Origin: Notamacropus eugenii
Taxonomy: Eukaryota; Chordata; Mammalia; Diprotodontia; Macropodidae
Reading direction: 5' to 3'
DNA: 64,000 nucleotides
NCBI RefSeq assembly: GCF_028372415.1
Contig: NC_092872.1
Coordinates: 517,576,224-517,640,223, forward strand
Every line of letters begins with the position of its first letter. Position 1 is the first letter of the stretch. Shown here one piece after another: positions 33,285 to 44,606 of this stretch. Under the pieces are notes generated by a model that was not told the origin of the DNA, did not search any database, and saw only the letters and a list, made by a program, of their open reading frames with translations. Made by a program: the position numbers and the translations under genes.

Positions 33285-33540
33285 GAACCAGAGTTCCAGT
33301 CTTGGTTCTGCCTCTTACTGGCTGTGTTGCTGGGAGCAAATCATTGAACCTCTCTGAGTTTCAGTTTCCTTATCTGTAAAACAGGAATAAGCATAGTTGT
33401 AACACCTATTTCATAGATGTATTAGGAGATTTATAAACCTTGAAAGGCTCCATAAATTTGACATATAAATATGAATCTAGCTCAAGAACAGTAGTATTAT
33501 TACCTCTAAGGGCCTTTCCAAATCTAAAGTTCTATGTTTT
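33285..33540 (+). repeat. MIR SINE, sense, with tail
   Basis: 'tctgcctcttactggctgtg', 'ccttatctgtaaaacaggaa' and 'taagggcctttccaaatcta' are seen. Confidence 0.65.
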
Positions 33541-33639
33541 TCCCAAGTCTATGCCTAGAGGAGGTGGTTAGGGTAGACCCTTACACAGGTTGTGTGCCAT
33601 GAATCAAATTCCCATGGCAGAAGGTAGTCATGGATTTCA

Positions 33640-33860
33640 ATGCTTCTTTCCTCCTCTCCCATGCCTCCTGCCTCCAGTGAAAGTGATCTCCCTCTGATCA
33701 AATTTCTCACATTGCCTGGACTTATCTTGTTTTGCCTTATGTCAAAATTATTTGTGGACTTTTCCTTCCCCCCTATTAGATAGATAGGGCTCCTGGAGAG
33801 CAGGACCTGTGCCATATCTTATTTTTGTATCCCTAGTAGGCAGCACTTAGCTCCTGGTGA
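33640..33860 (+). repeat. L2 3' end, sense
   Basis: 'cagtgaaagtgatctccctc', 'ctcctggagagcaggacctg' and 'tttttgtatccctagtaggc' in sense order. Confidence 0.6.
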
Positions 33861-33864
33861 GGAA

Positions 33865-33948
33865 CTTCAAATGAGATCATATTTGTAAACTGCTTAGCAT
33901 AGTGCCTGGCATATAGTAGGTACTTAGTAAATGCTTGTTCCCATCTAC
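33865..33948 (+). repeat. MIR 3' part, sense
   Basis: 'gatcatatttgtaaactgct' and 'gtgcctggcatatagtaggt' are the MIR/L2-type tail. Confidence 0.55.
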
Positions 33949-33954
33949 CAGTGC

Positions 33955-34110
33955 AGGTCAGCATCTTCTAATCTCTGCGAGTTGCCTAAGAGCACTGAGA
34001 TGTTAAGTAATTTGCCCTGAGTCACTTGGCCAGGATGTGCCAGAGGTAAGACTTGAACCCAGATCTTCCTGGCTCTAAGGGCCACTACACCAGGTTGCTT
34101 CCGTAGCAAT
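33955..34110 (-). repeat. MIR SINE, antisense
   Basis: 'gccagaggtaagacttgaac' and 'agatcttcctggctctaagg' mark it. Confidence 0.55.
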
Positions 34111-34207
34111 AACTTAATAGAGGCTTGTTGAATTGAATTTCTTTGAGTCTTCCATTTTTAAGGATAAGGCCCACTGCTTATCTATTCCCTGTTATGGGAA
34201 TGGGAAA

Positions 34208-34340
34208 CTAGAGGAGGAGCAGTGTAGGGTAAGGGAGAGAGAGCACCATACATGGGGTCAGGAGACCTGGCTTTGATTTGTACTCTTCTGCTTATTAGCT
34301 GTATGAACTTGGCCAAGTCACTTAACTTACTACTTAACCC
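34208..34340 (+). repeat. MIR-like SINE, sense
   Basis: 'catggggtcaggagacctgg' and 'gaacttggccaagtcactta' anchor the copy. Confidence 0.6.
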
Positions 34341-34384
34341 ATTGACTTTACAGTCAACGATAACCATGGCTGAATCACGACAAG

Positions 34385-34920
34385 GGAAGCAATAGTTTCT
34401 ATGTATTCTGCCCTTGTCAGGCGACATCTGGACTAGCATATTCAGTTCTGGGTGCCACATTTTAGGAGAGCACATTGATAAGCTGGAGGGCATCCAAAAG
34501 AGAATGATCCAGATGGCGAAGGGCCTTCCTTGCAATCATGCCACATGAGGACTTGATGAAGAACTGGGAATGTTTAGCCAGAACAAATTATATGGGGGGA
34601 AAGGGGGCATAGGATCAACCTATGTCATCTAGTCCAAGCCTTTTGGTTTATGTGGTCGTTTTCAAGTATGTGAAGGGCTATCATGTGCAACTTGGCCCCA
34701 GAGGGCAGAACTACAGAGCAAGGGATAGAATTTGCAGAAAGACAGATTTAGCTCCATTTGGCAGAAATCTTCCTAAAAGTTATTCTTGTTAATAAGCTGC
34801 TTTCAGAGGTAGGGGGATCCTGCTCACCTTAAGTGAAGACTGAATGAGCATTTCCTAGGAACAGAGTAGATTCTTGTTCAATTAGGGGTGAACCAGATGG
34901 AGTCTGGGGCAACATAGAGG
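34385..34920 (+). repeat. CR1/L3 LINE 3' region, sense
   Basis: 'gttctgggtgccacatttta', 'cacattgataagctggaggg', 'ctggggatgttt'-like 'aactgggaatgtttagccag', 'ggccccagagggcagaacta' and 'taaaagttattcttgttaat' give the CR1/L3 sense order. Best CR1/L3 copy in the window. It is the inverse of 27,860-28,290. Confidence 0.65.
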
Positions 34921-35162
34921 TGTGGACCGAGCTCTGGACTTGGAATTGGGAAAGCCTGGGTTCAAATCCTGAATTGACACTTACTGAAGTGACTAGGTGG
35001 CACAGTGGGTAGAATGCTGGACCTGGAGTCAGGAAGACCTGGATTCACATCCAGCCTCAGATATTCACTAGCTTGTGATCACATGGATAATAAAGAGGAG
35101 AGCTTAGATTTGACCTCAAATCCTGTTTCCAAATCCAGCTTTCTTTCCACTACACTAAGACA
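34921..35162. repeat. MIR-like SINE heads (+) joined to antisense MIR end
   Basis: Two sense heads ('gctctggacttggaattggg' and 'gtggcacagtgggtagaatg') precede a short antisense end ('aatccagctttctttccact'). A mosaic of at least two fragments. Confidence 0.5.
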
Positions 35163-35845
35163 GGAACACTGATGTTTAAGGCTGGAACTCAACTTTCGCA
35201 TTCAAGGTCAATATTCTGGAGTTCCTATTCAAATCATGAATCTTGGCCCATAAACAATGTTAACAGACAACTCGTGATGATCAGACTCTTTGGAAGGGGC
35301 AGGGGGGGAATGGAAAGAGCCTGGATAAATGAAGTGCACAGATCATTCGAAAACCTCTCTGTGAAGAAGCAGATGGTCTTTGTAAATTTTTAAAGGGCTT
35401 ATAGCCAGTGGATTGTAGTCAGGGGTATATTGGTAAGCATTTTACAACTGACTCTCTGAAAATGGTGGACATACTTTTCAGTTTAATCTGTATTGTTAGT
35501 ATTTTCTCCATCACCTCCTCGAGTCTAGTTAGTTATCAAAATAGTCCATTGAATCTTGACTTGTAGTATTTGCTGGTTTCTGATATATAAGAGCTCACAC
35601 TGAAAATTTAACAATCAGTTCTCCAGAGCCAGAATGAATTGGCTCAGGCACATCCTGGGCTGTTGTCCATATTGTTTTTAATGCTTGTATGTTCTGTACT
35701 GTCTTCTTGGTTGAGAGAGAGAGAGATGACATAGTTCTCAAGGTGGGAAAAGCTGATTTTTGTGTCAGAGGAGTGCCAGGGACCAGTGAATTATTGGTGT
35801 AGCTTGCCAAATAGATTCAGATTGTGGTGTAAATTTTGAAACAAA
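35163..35845. other. no gene or repeat recognised
   Basis: Unassigned intronic sequence; a short GA tract lies at 35,716-35,727. Confidence 0.4.
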
Positions 35846-35849
35846 TAAT

Positions 35850-35960
35850 ACAAGCAGTAGGCCCCTTGTCACATTGCTTAATTTCTATGGCCCTCAGTTC
35901 CTAAAATGCGAGGGGGTTTGGACTAAAGTCCCATTCTAAATCTGTGATCCTACAATATAG
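35850..35960 (+). repeat. short SINE tail with CR1/L3-type end, sense
   Basis: 'aaatgcgagggggtttggac' and 'tctaaatctgtgatcctaca' match the tail. Confidence 0.4.
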
Positions 35961-36289
35961 GACCCAGAAGGTGGGTGGGACAAAAGTCAATGTAAAGGAA
36001 AAAATGGAATAGGAAGATGCCATTCCAGAGGGGAGGGTCTGTGTACTCTCTAGGGCCTTTGGGTCTGGAAAAAAATGATTGATGGCAACAGGCAGGAGCA
36101 ATATAAGAAAATGAGAGGACTAGCCAGACCAGGGTATATTTATGAAGCCTGAAGTCATCTAGTTATGTAGTGGGTATTTTGATTTGCTCATAACCCAATT
36201 TTAATTTGTGAGTTTATGATTTTTCCATGTAAACAAACTCTCCTGAAGCTTTCTTTGGCTATGCACGGGGAAGGGATTGGCAATGAGAC
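35961..36289. other. no repeat recognised; AT-rich part at 36,165-36,270
   Basis: Contains TTTAATTTG and GTAAACAAAC (forkhead-like) words in a block without repeats. No exon seen. Confidence 0.35.
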
Positions 36290-36500
36290 TTACAGAATCC
36301 TAGCATGTCAGAATTCATCCTGTCCAACCACCTGAAGCATAAATTCCTTCTATGACATCACCAGTGAATGGTCATCCAGTCTTCTTTTGTAACCTTCCAG
36401 TTCTTGCCAAAGCAGCCCATTTCATTGTTGGGAAACTCAGATCATCAGAAAATTAGTTCTACATTTAAACCCAAATCTTCCGCCTTTTACCTCCATCCAT
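36290..36500 (-). repeat. CR1/L3 LINE fragment, antisense
   Basis: 'atcctgtccaaccacctgaa' and 'gcagcccatttcattgttgg' in antisense CR1/L3 order. Confidence 0.5.
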
Positions 36501-36699
36501 TTTCCATGAGGCCACACTGAACGCACCAAAGAAAAGATAAATCTGGATCAAAAAGCAACTGAGTGATTTGGGAATACAGAACTGGAAATCAAAGAATGGA
36601 GAGGGTGAATGTTGGGACTCTCCAACAGAGAGGAAACAACCAGGAAGGGGCCTTTGTTTCTCCTCACCTCTCTTAAGATGAGTTTACTCATAATATATA

Positions 36700-36872
36700 T
36701 TCTTTTGACCCTCTAGCTCATGGTTTTAATCTCATTATCCTCTCTGACCTTCAGTTTTTTTATTTCTGCAATGGGGCAAAAATACCTGTGCTACCTACCT
36801 AATGGGACTGTTGTGAGGAAGGAGAGCACTTTGTAAACTGTAGAAGCTCTATAAAAGTGGGAGTGCTTGCTG
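36700..36872 (+). repeat. MIR 3' half, sense
   Basis: 'ctgaccttcagtttttttat', 'gactgttgtgaggaaggaga' and 'tgtagaagctctataaaagt' mark it. Confidence 0.55.
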
Positions 36873-36874
36873 CA

Positions 36875-37062
36875 TAATGGAGTTCAGGACCAGGCCCTGG
36901 TACTTACTGATCAGTTAAGCCCTAAGTAAATCATTTAAACTCAATGTGGTTTAGTTTCTTCATCTGTAAAATGGGGTTAATAATACTTACACTCCCTAAC
37001 TCATATTGTTAGTTGTTGTGAGGAAAATGCATTAAAAATCTTAAAGCCCTATAGAGATATGA
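36875..37062 (+). repeat. MIR SINE, sense
   Basis: 'catctgtaaaatggggttaa' and 'tagttgttgtgaggaaaatg' are diagnostic. It follows another MIR in the same direction. Confidence 0.6.
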
Positions 37063-37164
37063 GGATTTTTTGGGGGGGAGTGGGTATCTGGTCCTGTGAT
37101 TTTACCAATGTAAGGGACTTGTGGTATGAAATCTTCCTCCATAGACGTAGCTGGACAGCTATCT

Positions 37165-37292
37165 GTAACTCATAATTATAAAGTTATTTGGGGCTTGAGA
37201 AGTTAATGACTTACCCAGGGTCAGCAAGATAGAATATGTCTGAGACAGGACTTGAAGCCATGTTTTCCTGACTCCAAGGTTGATTGTCTATG
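37165..37292 (-). repeat. MIR SINE, antisense
   Basis: 'tgacttacccagggtcagca' and 'catgttttcctgactccaag' mark it. Confidence 0.55.
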
Positions 37293-37539
37293 GACCCTGG
37301 CACACTCCCTGTCAGGTATTATTATAACTATCCTAATTATTATTCCTCAACTTCCAAGGAAAGGTGCCCATCTCCTGCCTGGTCACTTGGCAGTACTCCA
37401 GCTACCAGTAAATATCCCACCCAAACATTGTATCAGTCCTCACCCAACCCCATATAGCAACAGATGCCCAAGAGGTCATACAGTTTCTCTTTCTGTTTTT
37501 GCACAGGGCCAGATGGAATCACTCTAGACAGAGAATAAT

Positions 37540-37720
37540 TCATCTTACTTTTTAAGACAGAAATTTCCTCAACCTACCTTGGTAATCCATTCTAGTATCT
37601 ACCAACCTTCATTGTTAGGATAATTTCCCTTAAGTCCAACCTAAATACTTCATGTTTTAGCTCTTCATTTCTGATCATTTCCACTGATGCCATCCTCAGT
37701 GGAGATAAAAAACAGGGTCT
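37540..37720 (-). repeat. CR1/L3 LINE fragment, antisense
   Basis: 'ataatttcccttaagtccaa' and 'tagctcttcatttctgatca' sit in the antisense CR1/L3 arrangement; weakly preserved. Confidence 0.4.
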
Positions 37721-37784
37721 GGTGACCATCTTGACATAATTGAAGCTACTTTGGGATCATCCTTTCGCCTTTCCATTTGAAAAG

Positions 37785-37950
37785 AAATTGAGGAAATCAG
37801 TACTTGATACTGAGGAAACCAGTACTATGAGAGTAAAATAACTTGTCCAAGGTGATGAATAGTAAAAAGCAGTTCCAGAACTAAAACCCAAAGACCTTCT
37901 GTTTCCAAGTTTATTCCTTTTCAACTATGTTCACTATGGCACTAGGCCAT
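37785..37950 (-). repeat. MIR-like SINE, antisense
   Basis: 'aacttgtccaaggtgatgaa', 'cagttccagaactaaaaccc' and the end 'tcactatggcac' are consistent. Confidence 0.5.
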
Positions 37951-38084
37951 AGGCAGAGTTTACAACATGGTTAGGGAATAAAGACAACCCCATCTAGGTA
38001 TAAGGTTTAGTATTAAATTTACTCAATGATACCCATCTTCATTATACCATCATAGACACAACTCTAGGAAATACAATGATCTGG

Positions 38085-38328
38085 GCTAGAAGCTGTAAAG
38101 CAAGAAGGATAATATGGTACCTGGGGTTTGAAGCTGAGTATGTAGCCATGAAGCCTGGATTCACCTTGGACACTAATCATGATCAAGTCACCTACTCTCT
38201 AGAACCTCAGTTTTCTGTAAAATGAGAATAAGAATACTTGGACTTTCCACCTCACCAGATTGTTGTGAGACAAGTATTTTGTAAACCTTAATGTCTTATT
38301 TAAATGTCAGTTGTTATTACTCAGTTGG
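38085..38328 (+). repeat. MIR SINE, sense
   Basis: 'tctagaacctcagttttctg', 'cagattgttgtgagacaagt' and 'tcagttgttattact' mark the 3' two thirds. Confidence 0.6.
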
Positions 38329-38334
38329 AAAAGC

Positions 38335-38590
38335 AGTGTCTAGGGTCTTTACTCAGATCTGTGACTTTGGGGAAATAACAACAGCAGTGAAAATCAGAAT
38401 CTATATGATGCTTTAATGTTTGCAAAGCACTGTACACATTATCTCTGGGCCTCAGTTTCCCTATCTTGTCATTCCCTCACCTATAAAGTGAGGAAAAAGA
38501 TACGTGGACTCCTCAGTCCATTCTGTTGTTGTGAAGGAAGCACTTCATAAACCTTAAAGTGCTAGGAATAAGTGCTGTTATTATTGCGGG
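38335..38590 (+). repeat. MIR-like SINE, sense, interrupted
   Basis: 'atctctgggcctcagtttcc' and 'ttctgttgttgtgaaggaag' are sense MIR. A short antisense-type block 'gtttgcaaagcactgtacac' is embedded at 38,417. Confidence 0.5.
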
Positions 38591-38845
38591 TAGAGTTTAT
38601 GTGATTTTCCCTAAGGCTGTGCTCAGGTAGTAACTAGTACAGTCCCCATCATTAGTGACATTCTCAGGACAGAAGGGGCTTCAGAAGATGGACACAGATT
38701 CCCCCTGTGCAAGGACCAGCTGCCATCACTCCTAAGACCCCTGTCTTCTGAGGGGACTCTAGAACATCAGGGAAGTTGTGTGTAGGGGAAGGTGTATTGG
38801 GCTGGCAAGCAGGAGGCTTGGGTTCAGTTTGCTTATCAATCAACT
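38591..38845. other. no gene or repeat recognised
   Basis: Short unassigned block. Confidence 0.35.
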
Positions 38846-38849
38846 GAAG

Positions 38850-39020
38850 AGCAGGCTTTAAGGTGAGAAAGAAACTTAGTTTGGTGAGTCAGAGCCCGCC
38901 CTTCATTTTACATAAAAGGAAACAGGCCTGGACAAGGGCAATAACTTGTCTGCGCTCACATAGCTAGTAGGGAAGGAGTCATTACTCTAACTTGGGGGCT
39001 TTGGCTCCTATACAGCACCA
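38850..39020 (-). repeat. MIR-like SINE, antisense
   Basis: 'cttcattttacataaaagga' and 'tgcgctcacatagctagtag' are antisense MIR words. Confidence 0.55.
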
Positions 39021-39061
39021 TCGCTCTAAGCGTAATATCAACAATGTATAAATATACTATA

Positions 39062-39260
39062 AACAATATAAACAAGCATTTATTAAGCACTTAATGTGTA
39101 CGAAGTGCTATACTAGAGACTGGAATTTCACAGACATAAATGAAACAGTAAAGTCCATGTGGATAGATGCGGTTTTATTCAACTTTTTTTTATTTCCATC
39201 AGTACCTAGCACAGTGCTCTGAACGCAGGAGGTGGCTAATAAGTGTTGAAATAAACTGTT
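39062..39260. repeat. two L2 3' ends in opposite orientation
   Basis: An antisense terminus ('caagcatttattaagcactt', 39,074-) meets a sense terminus ('gtacctagcacagtgctctg' then 'ctaataagtgttgaaataaa', to 39,255). Two independent insertions, tail to tail. Confidence 0.55.
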
Positions 39261-39261
39261 C

Positions 39262-39350
39262 AAATTCCGGCTTTTCTATGGACCTTGGCAACTTACTTTT
39301 CCTCTCTAGGCCTCAGTTTCCTTATCTGTAAAATGAGAGAGTTGGAAATA
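39262..39350 (+). repeat. MIR core, sense
   Basis: 'ctaggcctcagtttccttat' and 'ctgtaaaatgagagagttgg' define the fragment. Confidence 0.6.
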
Positions 39351-39357
39351 ATCAGAG

Positions 39358-39520
39358 ATTCTTAACCTTTTATGTGTCAACTTTTTGCAGTCCAGTCAAA
39401 ATAATGTTCTAAAGTGCACAAAATAAAGCATAGAACATTATAAAATAAACCGATTATATTGACATTTATTTATAAAAGAAAAATTCACAGATCTCAAAGT
39501 AAGGATCCCTGAAGTAGAGA
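39358..39520. mobile_element. hAT-like MITE (family 2), copy 1
   Basis: Starts 'ttcttaaccttttatgtgtc', holds 'aataatgttctaaagtgcac' and 'taaaataaaccgattatatt', and ends near 'ttcacagatctcaaagtaag'. Best matched by the copy at 60,498-60,680. Confidence 0.45.
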
Positions 39521-40924
39521 GTCATTAGAAAGGCCAGAGTATGAGTGGGATCTTTTATTGGGGGGAGGAATCTTTGGATAGGGTTTGGATTTTTATTTTC
39601 TTAATTTTTATTGACAACTTATGTTTTAAAATCTCCTTGATCATCCCTGTCTCAGAAACAAATGTTGAGACCTCAACCTTTAGAGGTCTGATGGATTTGG
39701 ATTAATTGATCAGATTAGGGTTAGAAGGCATTCAGTTAGGAGTTTAATAGAACCATCTCTTGTAACAAAGAATAAAAAATAAAGAGAAAAGACAAACAGT
39801 TCAGTAACTGTAACCAACACATCAACAATCAGCTAAGTATAACAGTATATGCCATGTCCCATACCTGTACTTCCCTACTTCTACAAAAAAGGAAAGGCAG
39901 TAGGACCCCAAATGGAGTCCCAATGAAAAAGTAGAGGACCCACTACCTAATTCATGTCTTGCACCAGGGCTTGAGACCCTCTCTTTCCCTATGGAAGGCC
40001 CCACTGTCCAAAGTAGTACCTGTACTACTGTACTACTGTAACAATGTAGGTAGGACCCCCATCTTGTGTTCCTCTGTTTCTAATATGCATTTGATCCAGG
40101 AGTCACCCCTGAGCAGATGGAAGTATCTACAAGAAGTTAGGTGCTCAACCCACTCTGGTCAGTAGACCTGACCAGGTCTCTTGGTCCTTTGTTCTGCTGC
40201 CTAGTCTAAAGCCCACATGTTTCATACTTGATCCTTTTTTGCCTTGGTTCATCCATCAACAAAATGGAGCCATGAGACTTGGCCCTAAGCTGGGAAGCAT
40301 CATTATTGAAATACTCTGACTAGACAGGACTTCCAGGAGATCAAGGAGCCCAACTCCCTGCCTCCAGGAAGCCTTACCCTGATTTGATCTAATTCTTCAA
40401 TGTTCTATACACAGAGAAGGAAGTAGCAGAGCCAAAAGGCAAGGAAATAACAAATTGAGTCAGCTTCTGGCTTTAGGCCAGAAGGGAGTTGGGTGGTTTA
40501 AAAGGTATCTGAGACTTGTTTTTATAGTAGATATGGGGGGGGGGGGGGGTTGCTTTTCCCTCTGACCACCTAGTCACTTAACTGGAGGCATTTAAGTGTC
40601 CCTAAGGGATGGAGAAGGTGGAAGCTCAACAACAATTTAAGTGTGAGAAAGGAAGGTGGAGAGGGCTAAACATAAGAATGCTGAGCCAACAAAGTGAACA
40701 TTTGTTTTGCCTGACTCTACATGTTTCAAATGGGTTTTGTTTTTCTTGTGTTCTCAATGTGTGCTGGAAGGGAGGAGGGATTTGTATCAGACTGTTGAAA
40801 TTGACAAGCAAGGAAAATGACCAATGCCCGAGGGGCTGCAGGAAAGACTTCAGGGCATTGATCAGTTCAATGACCAACCCTAAATCCAGAGACCCAAAGA
40901 CCGAACATGTCCCCCACCTTCTGA
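39521..40924. other. no gene recognised; no named repeat
   Basis: About 1.4 kb without clear family. The 138-aa (+) and 172-aa (-) frames at 40,609-41,144 overlap each other and extend into an L1 3' end; neither shows a domain, splice context or start. Confidence 0.4.
40535..40549 (+). repeat. G15 homopolymer
   Basis: Isolated run of 15 G in AT-balanced intron DNA. Confidence 0.95.
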
Positions 40925-41112
40925 TAGAAAGCCTGACAGACTCAAGATGCAGAAAGAGACAAACATTTCTTGGACATGGCCAATATGGGCATTTATTTGA
41001 CTTAATTATACATCTTTTTTTATAAAAATTTCGGTTTCCTTCTTTTTTCAGTGGGTCCAAGAGGGAGAGAAAATTAATATTTGTTAACTTAAAAAGCCTT
41101 TCTTTAAGATGA
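40925..41112 (+). repeat. L1 3' end, sense
   Basis: 'ttcttggacatggccaatat', 'gggcatttatttgacttaat' and 'gagggagagaaaattaatat' match the L1 terminus also seen at 6,140-6,284. Confidence 0.6.
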
Positions 41113-41399
41113 CAAAGTTTGTTGAAAAAAATCTCTAAGATCACTTGCAGCTCTAAATCTTACAGTTGGAGTTATCTTTCCTACAGTCAAGGTCATGAGT
41201 AACATACTCTAGAATCGGAAACCTACATTCTTATAGGACTGCTTAGTCCCAACTATTATATACCAATTCTAAAGCTGCATTAAAGTCTTAAAAATAAAAT
41301 CCCTCACATTTTACCAGAAAAAAAAGTATGCTGAGCCAAGAGTCTATGAATGTTAGCCACTGGAATCCATTTCATGACTAAACTTCTTTCTCTGTAAAA

Positions 41400-41632
41400 T
41401 AATAATAATTGATTTTTATGTCCCACTTTAAGGTTTGCCATATACTTTTACATATCTTATCTCATTTGACTCTCACAAAACCCCACCTCACCTCACCATC
41501 CCTGCTTCCCCTTGTGGTAGTAAGGAAACAGAGAAGGGGACTTGCCAAGGTCATAGGCTAGTGAAAGATCTGGGATTTGAATCCAAGAATTCTGAATCTG
41601 AGGCTACTGTATCCACCTGGCATCTCCAGTTA
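41400..41632 (-). repeat. MIR SINE, antisense
   Basis: 'ccactttaaggtttgccata', 'ctcatttgactctcacaaaa' and 'ggacttgccaaggtcatagg' in antisense order. Confidence 0.65.
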
Positions 41633-41700
41633 AAGAATCACTATAATGCTGGGTCAGAGTAATGTTATAGAAGGCTCATTATAAAGATCTATTGACTAGG

Positions 41701-41908
41701 CCAGGAGTGGGGAACCTGCAGCCTTGGGGCCACATGTGGCCTTCTAGGTCCTCAGGTGCAACCTTTTGACTGAGTTCCAGTTTTACAGAACAAATCCTTT
41801 TATTAAGGGGATTTGTTCTGTGAAGTTTGGATTCAGTCAAAGGACCACATTTGAAGACCTAGAGGGCCTCATGTGGCCTTGAAGCCAAAGGTTCCCCATC
41901 CTGGTGCT
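41701..41908. mobile_element. foldback hAT-like MITE (family 3), copy 1
   Basis: The ends 'tggggaacctgcagccttgg' and 'aagccaaaggttccccatcc' are inverted repeats, and the interior 'aacaaatccttttattaagg' / 'ggatttgttctgtgaagttt' is also self-complementary, so the whole 208 bp can fold back. Partial flank match (CTAGG) on both sides. Second copy at 61,171-61,372. Confidence 0.65.
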
Positions 41909-41924
41909 AGGATTAAGAAGTCAT

Positions 41925-42046
41925 AGCAGCTATCTTGACAAGCTTCCTAATTTTTACATATGAAGAAACTGAGGCCTAGGGGAATTAAGTGACTTGCCCA
42001 AAGTCACTCAGGTAGAGACAAGATTTGAATCCAGGTCCTCTGAGAT
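41925..42046 (-). repeat. MIR SINE, antisense
   Basis: 'gaagaaactgaggcctaggg' and 'agtgacttgcccaaagtcac' are diagnostic. Confidence 0.65.
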
Positions 42047-42850
42047 GAGTTAACAACATCTAATAGACAACCTGCTGAGCACTGAGGATACAGAAAAAGG
42101 GGGGAAAAACAGTCCCTGCCCTCAAAGAGCAAACATTCTAATGGGGGAGACACCATAGAAATAACTAGGTATGAACAGGATATATACAAATTAGATGAAG
42201 GTAATCTAATAGGAGAAGGTATCAGCATTTGGGGGGAACTGAAAAGGCCTCCTATGGAAAGTATTGGGCTGAGTTTAAAAAGGAAGACAGGGAGGCTAAG
42301 AGACAGATGTGAAAAGGTAGAATATTCCAGGCATCAAGTTGGGGGACATTGAATGCAAAGGCACAGAGATGGGTCTTCAAGGAAATTCTAGTGGGTCACT
42401 TTAGCCAGGGGTGAAAAGGTTGGAGGAACTAGCTTAGGAAGGGTCTACAAACAAAGGAGTTTACCTTTGATCCTGGAAGTTATAGGGAGGCACTGGAAGT
42501 CATTGAACAGGGACGTGGCATAGAAGTGACTGTCACAGTTCAGAAGGTAGGGGGAAGGGTTTGGAAAAGAAAAGAATGAGCTCTGTCCTGGACATGTTGA
42601 GTTCTAGATGTCTGTGGGACATGTAGTTCCTGAGGTCAAAGAGGCTGTTGAAGATGTGGGATGGGAGCTCAGCAAAGAGGCCAGAGCTGGATACATCTAC
42701 CTAGGAATCATCTGCATCATTGAACTCATGGGAGCCAACGAGATCAGTGAGTGAGGTAGCATAGAGCAAGAAGAGAAAAGGGCCCAGGGCAGAACCTGGC
42801 TGGTAAGACTGGAGCCAATGTTTTCTAGTAAGTGATACTGAGCTACCAGC
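42047..42850 (-). pseudogene. L2 LINE, antisense, with RT fossil
   Basis: Begins with the antisense terminus region ('cagtccctgccctcaaagag', 'aatgggggagacaccataga'). Near the right end the minus strand keeps an RT box remnant reading GSALGPFLF and an ADD of the catalytic YADD. Many lesions. Confidence 0.65.
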
Positions 42851-42904
42851 AGTCATTAAGTCCATCCCTCTGCCTCCAAGGTCAGAATGAATATGTTCAT
42901 TCAT

Positions 42905-42906
<2 letters not shown>

Positions 42907-42965
<59 letters not shown>
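42907..42965. repeat. (CA)29 microsatellite
   Basis: Perfect CA array of about 59 bp between two L2 fragments. Confidence 0.98.
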
Positions 42966-42968
<3 letters not shown>

Positions 42969-42984
42969 TGACCTCCATTTACTG

Positions 42985-43290
42985 TTTACTGAAATCTTTC
43001 AGAGTCTAGTTCAAAACCCCTAGCTATCTTAGTCTCATTAAACATCAATCCCCGTTCTGTTTTCCTCATTTCAACCAGACTGGCTTCTCTTTTTTATATG
43101 TGACAATCAATTTCCTATTTACATGCCTTTGTACTGGCTGTCTCCCCTATCCTGCAATGCCCTTCTTGCCTCCTCTTTGTAGAATCTCTCTCTTCTTTCA
43201 AGAGCCACATTAAACATAATGTGAAACCCTTCCAGCTCTGACATTCTGTGTTCTAAGGCCTCTTCCAGTACTGCCATTCTGGATCCTGTG
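42985..43290 (+). repeat. L2 3'UTR, sense, with CR1/L3-type tail units
   Basis: 'aaccagactggcttctcttt', 'tttgtactggctgtctcccc' and 'tttcaagagccacattaaac' are sense L2. At 43,225 it passes into 'ccagctctgacattctgtgt' tail units. Confidence 0.5.
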
Positions 43291-43995
43291 AAGGAAAGAG
43301 AGGAGATAATGAATATCACCATTCAGCCATCTCCATCCTCATTTCCAGAGTCCAGCTGATGCCCAAGGAGGAATGGGGAAAGAGTATTTCCTCCCCACTC
43401 CTCATACTTTCCCAGCTACTGTGTTCCCATAAAGCATGAGCCCTAGGGCTCAATTCCGTACACCCAGGCTGGCTCTGTCCTTTTCGCTAGAGAATTTAGA
43501 GCGTCTCTCTGTGTGCGGGAGATGAAGTCCAGGATCCATGTGATGTCCCTGCCTGACTGGCAGAGAGCCTTTCTCCTTGTGGCAGCCCAGTTTTCCCAGG
43601 GCCTCTCTAACCCTTTCAGGCTGGGGTTCCATTCCACAGGGGCAGTCCCTAGATGTGTCCCCTACTTTCCTCTTGATCACACTCCCCCAGAGACCTGAGG
43701 GTCCATAAATACTTCTCAACCCAGTGCCTCACTTTTATAGCTTCTAACTCAACTGGAAAATTTTAAAACTCCTGAGGACAGCATTAGAATCAATAGCCCC
43801 AGTTAAAGATGTAAACTATTCCTAGAAAGCCAGAGGCATTTATCGACTAAGGCCAGGAACTCCAGGAAGGGGACAACAGTGAAATTAGATGGGAGCAGGG
43901 GGTCCCTGAAGAAATCAGCAGAGCTGAGAAAGAATTTTCGTTAAAATTGCAGCTTAGTGTGTCAAATTCTCAATTTTCCTTGCATGGCTTATTCA
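43291..43995. other. repeat-free block, no exon recognised
   Basis: About 700 bp without interspersed repeats. Overlapping antisense frames of 64 and 89 codons (43,443-43,719) show no domain and no start or splice support. Confidence 0.4.
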
Positions 43996-43997
43996 CT

Positions 43998-44106
43998 CTG
44001 TGGAATATATATATGTATATGTATATGTGTATGTACACATACACATATATACACATGTATATTTATATTTATATATGTATATATATACATATATATATAT
44101 ATGTAC
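43998..44106. repeat. (TATG/TATA)n alternating purine-pyrimidine microsatellite
   Basis: Over 100 bp of almost strictly alternating TA, TG and CA steps. The Tyr/Ile-rich frames on both strands are artefacts of it. Confidence 0.93.
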
Positions 44107-44329
44107 AAAACAAATTTTCTATCCTGGTCGCTGTATCTTGCAAACAGAACTGGGGGTGGACCAGAATTGTGGACTGGATCACCTGCCAATCCTTGAATTT
44201 TCATTGTCAACTACTCTTACCTCTCTGACTCAAAGGTTTGAAGTTGAGGAATTCTAGCTGTGGTGGGGTAGGGAAAACAGATAAACCTTTGCTTAAGGTG
44301 TCTCTTATTCCCAAATGGATCCTTTCCAA

Positions 44330-44606
44330 CTTATTTTTTATCTGTGAAGTCTTTCCCTTCTTTGAAGGTCCAAGTCATATTCTTCGTCCTCCATGAAGAC
44401 TTCCCTGACTCCCCTAGCTGAAAGTGATCTCTTCCTCCTCAAGTACGTTCTAGCACTTTGCCTGACCCTATCTTTCACATTTTCCTCACTCTTCTTGATA
44501 GTGAGATTATTTGGATACGAATGTTTTTCCCAATGTTAAATTGATTATAAGCTTCCTGAAAGCACGATTCTCTATATTTCAGCCATGCTGACCTGCTTAC
44601 TGTTTT
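44330..44606 (+). repeat. L2 3'UTR, sense, first part
   Basis: 'tgaagacttccctgactccc', 'agctgaaagtgatctcttcc' and 'tttgcctgaccctatctttc' are sense L2. Confidence 0.6.

Noticed and set aside
40609..41144. Opposed frames of 138 and 172 codons as a novel intronic gene
   Set aside because: They overlap each other, run into an L1 3' end, and lack domain, promoter or splice evidence.
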